A stretch of DNA of 11,482 nucleotides from an uncultured Oscillospiraceae bacterium (lineage in GTDB: Bacteria; Bacillota; Clostridia; Oscillospirales; Oscillospiraceae): assembly GCA_934668605.1 (NCBI GenBank), contig CAKUNY010000062.1, forward strand, positions 1-11,482. The letters run 5' to 3'. Of the stretch, positions 6,774 to 11,482 are shown one piece after another. The position numbers and the translations under genes are program-made. How positions within the stretch are numbered: the first letter of the stretch is position 1; each line of letters begins with the position of its first letter. The notes under the pieces are model-generated. The model saw only the letters and a program-made list of their open reading frames with translations, was not told the DNA's origin and did not search any database.

Positions 6774-8180
6774 TCAGTCGAAAACTTCGCCGACGAGGCT
6801 CCAGGTGGTGCAGCCGGTGATTTTTGCATCGATGAATTGGCCGATCAGGCTGTCATCGCCCGGCAGGCGCACGAGGCGGCCGCCTTCGGTTCGGGCAGTG
6901 AGATTCTCGCCGTCGCGTCCGTCGACCAAAACGCGCATTGTTTTTCCGACGTAGGCCTGATGAATTTCAAGCGAAATGCGGTTCTGCACATTGCAGAGCT
7001 TGTCGAAGCGGCGGTTTTTTTCCTCCTTCGGCGTGGGGTCTTCCATTTTGGCCGCAGGGGTTCCGCCGCGGGGAGAGAAGATGAAGGTGAAAAGTGCGTC
7101 GTAGCGGACCTGTTCAATGAGACTGATGGTGTCTTCAAACTCTTCCTCCGTCTCGCCGGGGAAGCCAACGATCACATCGCTCGTCAGAACGAGGTTCGGC
7201 ATGACCTTCCGGCCATAGTCGACGAGCTCTAAATACTGCGCGCGGTTGTAGTGCCGGTTCATGGTTTTGAGCACGCGGTCGTTGCCGGACTGGAAGGGGA
7301 GGTGGAACTGATTGCAGATTTTATCGTGGCTCGCGATCGTGTCAAAAAGCTTGCGGGACGCGTCTTTGGGGTGGCTTGTCATGAAGCGCAGCCAGAAATC
7401 TCCCGGGAGCTCGGCAAGAGAGGCCATAAGGTCCGCAAAGTCGACGCCGCAGTCCAAATCCTTGCCATAGGAGTTGACGTTCTGGCCGAGGACGGTGATG
7501 TCCTTATAGCCGGCGGCAATGAGGCCCTTGACCTCCTCGATGATCTCTTCGGGCCGCCTTGAGCGCTCGCGGCCGCGCACATAGGGGACGATGCAGTACG
7601 AACAGAAGTTGTTGCAGCCGTACATAATGGAAACCCACGCCTTGAGCTTCGAGGCCCGGACAACGGGGATGCCTTCTGCGATATTGCCCGCCGAATCGTT
7701 GACCGCGAAAATGCGCTTGCGTCGCGTGAGGACCGATTGCAGCAGCTCCGGGAAGCGCCAGAGCTGGTGGGGGTTAAATACACCGTCGACATGGTGGTAG
7801 CTGTGCTTGATTTTTTCGACCACGGCGGGCTGGCCCATCATGCAGCCGCAGAGGAAAATTTTCTGCGCAGGGTGGCGGTTTTTCGTGTGGACCAGCGCGC
7901 CGACGTTTCCGTAGACGCGGGTCTCGGCGTGCTCGCGGATGGCGCAGGTGTTGATGACGATACAGTCCGCGCCCTCCTCGGTGTCGGACATCCGGTAGCC
8001 GCATTCCAGCAGCATGCCGCGGATGCGCTCGGAATCGGCCTCGTTCTGCTGGCAGCCGTAGGTATCGACAAAGGCGAGCGGGGTCCTGCCCTCGGCTTCC
8101 CAATAGCTTGCGATTTCGCGGCAGATGGCCGCCTGCCGGTCGAGCTCCGGCTGAGAGATAACGGTAGTGTGACGTTCCAA
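6774..8180 (-). CDS. miaB: tRNA-2-methylthio-N6-dimethylallyladenosine synthase MiaB
   Basis: MiaB is a radical-SAM methylthiotransferase that converts i6A37, the product of MiaA, to ms2i6A37. Numbered from the proposed start (468 residues), the UPF0004 domain has Cys43 in TYGCQQNEADSE, Cys79 in INTCAIRE and Cys113 in LCGCMMGQ, which ligate the auxiliary iron-sulphur cluster. The radical-SAM motif CNNFCSYC (Cys189, Cys193, Cys196) is followed by IVPYVRGRERSR. The C-terminal stretch from about residue 400 fits a TRAM RNA-binding domain. The frame stays open to an ATG at 8354, but that would cover both promoters. TTG at 8180 has GGAGGG eight to nine bases upstream and gives a normal family length, so I take it as the start. 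It is the first gene of the operon. Confidence 0.96.
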   Translation of the reverse strand: MERHTTVISQPELDRQAAICREIASYWEAEGRTPLAFVDTYGCQQNEADSERIRGMLLECGYRMSDTEEGADCIVINTCAIREHAETRVYGNVGALVHTKNRHPAQKIFLCGCMMGQPAVVEKIKHSYHHVDGVFNPHQLWRFPELLQSVLTRRKRIFAVNDSAGNIAEGIPVVRASKLKAWVSIMYGCNNFCSYCIVPYVRGRERSRRPEEIIEEVKGLIAAGYKDITVLGQNVNSYGKDLDCGVDFADLMASLAELPGDFWLRFMTSHPKDASRKLFDTIASHDKICNQFHLPFQSGNDRVLKTMNRHYNRAQYLELVDYGRKVMPNLVLTSDVIVGFPGETEEEFEDTISLIEQVRYDALFTFIFSPRGGTPAAKMEDPTPKEEKNRRFDKLCNVQNRISLEIHQAYVGKTMRVLVDGRDGENLTARTEGGRLVRLPGDDSLIGQFIDAKITGCTTWSLVGEVFD

Positions 8181-8220
8181 AAAAGTACCCTCCGATAGAC
8201 CGATTTCAATGTAGCACAAT

Positions 8221-8249
8221 ATTATAGCACAACGCGCGAAAGTTTTCCA
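8221..8249 (-). promoter_or_regulatory. proximal sigma-A-type promoter of the miaB operon
   Basis: On the minus strand, TGGAAA (8249-8244), a 17-base spacer and a perfect TATAAT (8226-8221). Transcription would begin near 8214 and leave a leader of about 34 bases before the TTG start, containing GGAGGG. The -35 box is imperfect and overlaps TTTTCCACA on the plus strand, one base away from a consensus DnaA box. Confidence 0.6.
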
Positions 8250-8283
8250 CAGGCGCGGCTTAAAAAATGCCGATTTTGCGCGT

Positions 8284-8312
8284 ATTATACCAGAAAACCC
8301 GGCGCATTTCAA
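8284..8312 (-). promoter_or_regulatory. distal sigma-A-type promoter of the miaB operon
   Basis: On the minus strand, TTGAAA (8312-8307), exactly 17 bases, then TATAAT (8289-8284), with TGG just before the -10 box as in an extended -10 promoter. This is the best promoter match in the window. Its presence upstream of the TTG start argues against translation from the ATG at 8354. Confidence 0.7.
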
Positions 8313-8345
8313 CGAACGGCGGGGCGCGGATGCGGCAAACGGCGC

Positions 8346-8361
8346 ACAATTCACAAATTGT
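8346..8361. promoter_or_regulatory. AT-rich dyad, possible operator
   Basis: ACAATT, four bases, AATTGT: a perfect six-base dyad in the divergent intergenic region, upstream of the -35 boxes on both sides. It could be an operator or only a chance hairpin. No regulator is recognised from the sequence. Confidence 0.25.
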
Positions 8362-8386
8362 TTACCGCGTGGCCGGGGCCTCGTCG

Positions 8387-8415
8387 TTGCAAAAGCGGGG
8401 GGTATGTGGTAAACT
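8387..8415 (+). promoter_or_regulatory. probable promoter of the foldase-lipid kinase pair
   Basis: TTGCAA (8387-8392), 17 bases, TAAACT (8410-8415), with TGG before the -10 box. The -10 box matches consensus at four of six positions, so the call rests on spacing, the extended -10 and position. It would give an untranslated leader of roughly 87 bases. Confidence 0.5.
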
Positions 8416-8478
8416 GTAGCAGATCATTTCCAGCGGCAAATGCGCTTTGCGGCGGGAAAACAGGCGATTTTGAGATGA

Positions 8479-8494
8479 TGCCGCATGCGCGGCA
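8479..8494 (+). other. leader hairpin next to the ribosome site
   Basis: TGCCGC, ATGC, GCGGCA forms a six-pair GC-rich hairpin ending two bases before the AAGGAAGGA ribosome site of the foldase gene. Further upstream in the same leader, GCAAA/TTTGC flanked by TTTCC/GGAAA (about 8427-8459) forms a second, weaker structure. Either could tune translation; neither matches a riboswitch class I know. Confidence 0.3.
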
Positions 8495-8508
8495 GAAGGA
8501 AGGAACGT

Positions 8509-10137
8509 ATGAAAAAGTGTAACCATTGCGGCGCGGATGTGCCCGAGGAAGAGAGCGTGTGCCCCGCGTGCGGACAGGAAGTAACAGAAGAAACGGCTTC
8601 CGCGGAAGAACCGACCGAACAGACCGCCACGGAGGAGACTGCGGCGCAGACCGATTCGGAAGCGGAAAGCTTTACCTGCGAGGAAGAGCCGGAGACGGAC
8701 GGCGCGGAACAGACTGAGGATGAGGCTTCTGCGTCGGGGGATGAACCGCAGGAGACTGCGCCGGAGAAGAAAAAGCCGTCGGCGCTCGTGTGGGTGATTG
8801 GCGCGCTGGCTGTCGTTGCGATCGTCGCGGCGATTTTCCTTGCCGGGAAAAAGAGTGCAGCCAAGCTAGATGCAGACGCTCCCGCCGAAAATGGCGTGAC
8901 GGAAACGACCGATGAAAGCGCGCAGAATGCGGACGACGCGGAAAGCACGGATAGCTTCGTGTCCTACACCGTGACGCAGGATGAGCTGACCGATGAGGTT
9001 CTCGCCAAGGTCGTCGCCTCCTGCGGCGATCGGGACCTCACGAACCGCGATCTCGCGTTCTATTACTGGCAGCAGTACTATACGTTTGTCAATAACTACG
9101 GCTCGTACCTGAGCTATATCATGGACACCTCAAAGGGACTCGACGAGCAGGCCTACAGCGAGGGTCAGACGTGGCAGCAGGCATTTTTGGATAGTGCAGT
9201 CACGATGTTCCACTCGATGACGGCCATCAATCTGGAGGCCGACAAGGCGGGCTTCGAGCTCGGAGAAGAGGACCAAGCGCAGCTCGACGCGATTCCGGAA
9301 AGCCTGGACGCGACGGCGGGCTATTACGGTATGGAAGACGGCCTTGCGTATTTGCAGCGGGTCTTCGGGCCGAGCGTGACGGTAGAGGATTATGTGGCGT
9401 TTGTGCGCGACTCGATGCGTGCATCGCGGTACATGGAGCTGCTTGTTGAGCAGATGGAGTTTTCCGACGCGGAGATCAGCGACTACTATGACCAGCACGC
9501 CGAGGACTACGCGCAGAGCCGGATTGAAAAGATCGACAAGCCCATGGTGAGCGTGCGGCACATTCTCGTGATCCCGACCGAGCAGAACGAAGACGGCACG
9601 TATACCGACGAAGCGTGGGCAGAGGCTGAGCAGAAGGCACAGGCGCTGCTGGACGAGTGGAAGGCGGGCGAGGCGACGGAGGATTCCTTTGCCGCGCTGG
9701 CAAACGAAAACTCGGAAGACCCCGGCAGCAGCTCCAACGGCGGGCTGTACGAGGATGTGTATCCCGGCCAGATGGTCGATCCCTTTGACGAATGGTGCTT
9801 TGACGACGCGCGCCAGCCCGGTGACACCGGCATCGTGAAGACCGACTACGGCTATCACGTCATGTATTATGTCTCAAAAGGCGAAGCGGTGTTCTGGTTC
9901 GAGGCGGCAAAGAGCGATTTGCAGACCGAGCGGGAGAACGCACTCGAAGAGTCGATTCGCGCGCAGTACCCGCTGACAGAAAACTTGGAGAACGCGGCAA
10001 TTTTTGACGTGCAGGCAGAAGACCGCGCGGCGGCCAATGCGGCTGCGGCAGAGGCGGCGGCAAGCGAAGCGGCCACCGAGGAAAGCGGTACGGATGCGTC
10101 GGAGGATACGGCGGCGCAGGAAGAAGCGGGCGAATAA
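8509..10137 (+). CDS. membrane-anchored PpiC/parvulin foldase with N-terminal zinc ribbon
   Basis: A 542-residue protein in four parts. Residues 1-23 form a zinc ribbon with Cys4, Cys7, Cys18 and Cys21 (CNHCG and CPACG). Residues 24-90 are an acidic Glu/Thr/Ala-rich linker. Residues 91-112 are one transmembrane segment (SALVWVIGALAVVAIVAAIF) followed by KK. The rest should be outside the membrane: a SurA/PrsA-like helical part (about 150-335), then a parvulin domain (about 345-458) with VRHILV, NSEDPGSSSNGGLY, PGQMVDPFDEW and YGYHVMYYV. The end (504-542) is Ala/Glu-rich low complexity. Parvulins isomerise peptidyl-prolyl bonds and PrsA-type members help exported proteins fold. This one has a TM anchor rather than a lipobox. 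ATG 8509 is chosen for its AAGGAAGGA site; an in-frame ATG at 8485 lacks one. It is followed 31 bases later by the lipid kinase. Confidence 0.9.
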   Translation: MKKCNHCGADVPEEESVCPACGQEVTEETASAEEPTEQTATEETAAQTDSEAESFTCEEEPETDGAEQTEDEASASGDEPQETAPEKKKPSALVWVIGALAVVAIVAAIFLAGKKSAAKLDADAPAENGVTETTDESAQNADDAESTDSFVSYTVTQDELTDEVLAKVVASCGDRDLTNRDLAFYYWQQYYTFVNNYGSYLSYIMDTSKGLDEQAYSEGQTWQQAFLDSAVTMFHSMTAINLEADKAGFELGEEDQAQLDAIPESLDATAGYYGMEDGLAYLQRVFGPSVTVEDYVAFVRDSMRASRYMELLVEQMEFSDAEISDYYDQHAEDYAQSRIEKIDKPMVSVRHILVIPTEQNEDGTYTDEAWAEAEQKAQALLDEWKAGEATEDSFAALANENSEDPGSSSNGGLYEDVYPGQMVDPFDEWCFDDARQPGDTGIVKTDYGYHVMYYVSKGEAVFWFEAAKSDLQTERENALEESIRAQYPLTENLENAAIFDVQAEDRAAANAAAAEAAASEAATEESGTDASEDTAAQEEAGE

Positions 10138-10168
10138 GGCGTTCGCGGCAAGCAGGAGGCGGTAGTGG

Positions 10169-11071
10169 ATGCAAAGAAAGCTGCTGTTTTTTGTCAATCC
10201 CAGAGCGGGGCACTCCGAGATTCGGGGGAGTCTGATGCAGGTCATTCAGATTTTTACGGCGGGCGGCTACGAGGTGACCGTCCACCCGACGAGCGCGCCG
10301 CGCGACCTCACGCGGCAGATCGAAAAGCGGGCGGCGGCGTATGACCTCGTCGTCTGCACGGGAGGAGACGGGACGCTCAACGAGGCCGTGTCGGGGCTCA
10401 TGCAGCTGCCGCCGTCTGAGCGTCCGCCGCTCGGCTATATTCCGGGCGGAACGGTCAACGATGTGGCGAGGACGCTGGGGCTGAGCGTAGACCCGATTCT
10501 CGCCGCGCAGGACATCGTAACGGGGCGTGAGTTCCCGATCGACGTCGGCGCGTTTGGGGAAAACCGGTGGTTCGTCTATGTGGCGGCGTTCGGCCTGTTT
10601 ACGGGCGTATCGTATCAGACGCCGCAGGAGGACAAGCAGGTTTTGGGAAGGCTTGCGTATTTTCTGCATGGCGTCAAGGCGCTTGGCGAGGTCAAGCCGA
10701 TCCACGCGCGTGTGGAATTTGACGGTCAGGCGCTGGAGCTGGACGTTCTCGACGGGCTCGTATGCAGCACAACGTCGGTCGGCGGCGTGCTGGCGCTGGA
10801 CAGCCTCGGCATCAGCCTCAACGACGGGCAGTCGGAGCTGCTTCTGGTGCGCGATATCAAGAATCTGATCGATTTCAACAACGTCAGCACGGCGCTTTTA
10901 AAGAGCGATTTTCGCGAGAACGAGAACATCGTCTCCAAAAAGGTGCGGCGGGTGAAGTTCCTGTTTGACAGTCCGGTCGACTGGACGCTCGACGGCGAGT
11001 ACGGCGGGACGGTCAAAGAGGTTGAGATCGTCAATCATCAGAGGGCGGTTAATATCATTGTGCCACGATAA
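10169..11071 (+). CDS. diacylglycerol/lipid kinase family protein (DgkB/YegS type)
   Basis: A 300-residue soluble lipid kinase of the DAGK catalytic family. It opens with FFVNPRAG (7-14). The ATP-binding signature CTGGDGTLNEAVSG is at 63-76, followed by IPGGTVNDVARTLG (91-104) and the C-terminal DWTLDGEYGG (271-280). These match DgkB, BmrU and YegS proteins. DgkB of B. subtilis phosphorylates diacylglycerol to phosphatidate, recycling the diacylglycerol released during lipoteichoic acid synthesis. The exact lipid here is not settled by sequence, so no symbol is given. The ATG has AGGAGG nine bases upstream; a nearby GTG is out of frame. It is the second gene of the foldase unit and both products would act at the membrane. 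An intrinsic terminator follows 12 bases after the stop. Confidence 0.93.
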   Translation: MQRKLLFFVNPRAGHSEIRGSLMQVIQIFTAGGYEVTVHPTSAPRDLTRQIEKRAAAYDLVVCTGGDGTLNEAVSGLMQLPPSERPPLGYIPGGTVNDVARTLGLSVDPILAAQDIVTGREFPIDVGAFGENRWFVYVAAFGLFTGVSYQTPQEDKQVLGRLAYFLHGVKALGEVKPIHARVEFDGQALELDVLDGLVCSTTSVGGVLALDSLGISLNDGQSELLLVRDIKNLIDFNNVSTALLKSDFRENENIVSKKVRRVKFLFDSPVDWTLDGEYGGTVKEVEIVNHQRAVNIIVPR

Positions 11072-11083
11072 TAAGAAGGGGTT

Positions 11084-11110
11084 GGGCGGCGAAAGCCGCC
11101 CTTCTTTTTT
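11084..11110 (+). terminator. intrinsic terminator after the lipid kinase gene
   Basis: GGGCGGC, a GAAA tetraloop, GCCGCCC, then TTCTTTTTT. A seven-pair all-GC stem with a GNRA loop and a U-rich tail, just after the TAA stop, is a textbook rho-independent terminator. Confidence 0.93.
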
Positions 11111-11268
11111 CGGTATTGCCCACCGAAAGGAGGGCTTTTTACCGCTGTGCGTGACCCAGGGGTCAGGGTTTAACTGGCAGAAGCCTGCCAGCCGGGTCAA
11201 TTCGACCCCACGCTTCTTAGCTGCGCAAAGAAGCGCGGTGTCGAGCCGCCGCGAAGAAATTGCCCAAA

Positions 11269-11291
11269 GGAAACCCTTGGGAAGGGTTTCC
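11269..11291. repeat. perfect 10-bp stem hairpin
   Basis: GGAAACCCTT, GGG, AAGGGTTTCC: a perfect ten-pair inverted repeat with a three-base loop. No U-tract follows on either strand, so it is not a standard terminator. Confidence 0.7.
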
Positions 11292-11310
11292 TCTGGACTC
11301 CTTCCGAAAA

Positions 11311-11331
11311 CAGAGGGGGTCGCCCCCTCTG
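11311..11331. repeat. perfect 9-bp GC-rich hairpin
   Basis: CAGAGGGGG, TCG, CCCCCTCTG: a perfect nine-pair inverted repeat, 19 bases after the previous hairpin. No U-tract follows on either strand. Confidence 0.7.
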
Positions 11332-11436
11332 GCTCCCCGGAGCTGCCCGGTACGAACATGTTACGAATCGAGCGTGCCTGCGTACTTTTGAGTACTCGAT
11401 AGTCGGGGGTACGACAAATTTGGTAGACCCGACTCG

Positions 11437-11472
11437 GCGCAAAGCAAATTTCCTCTGGAAATTTCTTTGCGC
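11437..11472. repeat. long hairpin with a 16-bp stem
   Basis: GCGCAAAG, a bulged C, AAATTTCC, loop TCT, GGAAATTT, CTTTGCGC. Sixteen pairs with one bulged base make it the longest simple hairpin in the window. It lies close to the right edge, so what it precedes is not visible. Confidence 0.75.
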
Positions 11473-11482
11473 GGGGGCTGCC

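Larger units (their letters stand above)
11152..11472. repeat. gene-free run of inverted repeats
   Basis: After the terminator I see no credible gene up to the window edge. The stretch is packed with dyads: TGACCC/GGGTCA (11152-11165), CTGGCAG/CTGCCAG (11174-11191), GGGTC/GACCC (11194-11208), CGCTTCTT/AAGAAGCG (11211-11235), the three strong hairpins listed separately, GCTCC/GGAGC (11332-11343) and AGTCGGG/CCCGACT (11401-11434). Short words recur: TTTCCTCTGGA at 11287 and 11449, GCGCAAAG at 11223 and 11437. This looks like a mosaic of dispersed intergenic repeats, but genome-wide copies cannot be checked here. Confidence 0.6.

Noticed and set aside
8181..8354. N-terminal extension of MiaB to the ATG at 8354
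   Set aside because: It would add 58 residues not typical of MiaB and would place two good promoters inside the gene; TTG 8180 has a strong ribosome site.
8485..8508. Earlier in-frame ATG for the foldase gene at 8485
   Set aside because: It lies within a hairpin and has no Shine-Dalgarno sequence, while ATG 8509 has AAGGAAGGA at good spacing and starts directly at the zinc ribbon.
8181..8508. LexA (SOS) operator near the miaB-mutS-mutL promoter
   Set aside because: No GAAC-N4-GTTC site was found in the intergenic region.
9130..10705. Minus-strand open frames of 242 and 281 codons
   Set aside because: They lie opposite the foldase and lipid kinase genes, which are well supported; the sequences are Arg/Pro-rich, as expected of shadows in GC-rich DNA.
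11340..11440. tRNA or other small structured RNA gene
   Set aside because: The dyads here do not form a cloverleaf, and no T-arm GGTTCRA-like sequence with matching acceptor ends could be found.
10898..11442. Minus-strand open frames covering the hairpin region (153 and 81 codons)
   Set aside because: One overlaps the end of the lipid kinase gene. Both are made largely of the inverted repeats, have no recognised domain and lack a convincing ribosome site. They would be reconsidered if homologues showed protein-level conservation.

Overview
The window looks like chromosomal DNA of a GC-rich member of the Clostridia, most likely in or near the Oscillospiraceae/Ruminococcaceae. This rests on strong AGGAGG-type ribosome sites, a MutL carrying its own endonuclease motifs, a TM-anchored parvulin with an N-terminal zinc ribbon, and the gene order miaB-mutS-mutL-miaA-hfq. 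The taxon is an inference; no marker such as rRNA is present.

Region 1 (1-8180, all on the minus strand) is one tightly packed operon, transcribed from right to left: miaB, mutS, a CPBP intramembrane protease, mutL, miaA and the 5' part of hfq, which runs off the left edge. MiaA adds the isopentenyl group to A37 of tRNAs that read UNN codons, and MiaB then methylthiolates the same base, so both steps of ms2i6A37 synthesis are here. MutS and MutL form the core of mismatch repair, and Hfq is the Sm-like RNA chaperone. Both tRNA enzymes appear to start at TTG.

Region 2 (8181-8508) is a divergent intergenic region. It holds two good sigma-A-type promoters facing the miaB operon, one facing the right-hand genes, and several small dyads.

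Region 3 (8509-11110, plus strand) is a two-gene unit: a membrane-anchored PpiC/parvulin foldase with an N-terminal zinc ribbon, then a diacylglycerol/lipid kinase of the DgkB/YegS type. It ends at a clear intrinsic terminator.

Region 4 (11112-11482) has no convincing gene. It is a dense run of inverted repeats.

The least ordinary feature is a family of small palindromic repeats that begin CGTAGGGG and carry a GGGAAG tail. A 107-bp composite element sits between miaB and mutS. Its two 27-bp terminal repeats differ at only two bases, and those two bases pair with each other, so the hairpin is preserved. Two identical 27-bp hairpin copies lie in frame inside the linker of mutL. The element and the mutL copies share boundaries but have different, self-complementary stems. 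No CRISPR array, tRNA, rRNA, insertion sequence or defence locus was found.
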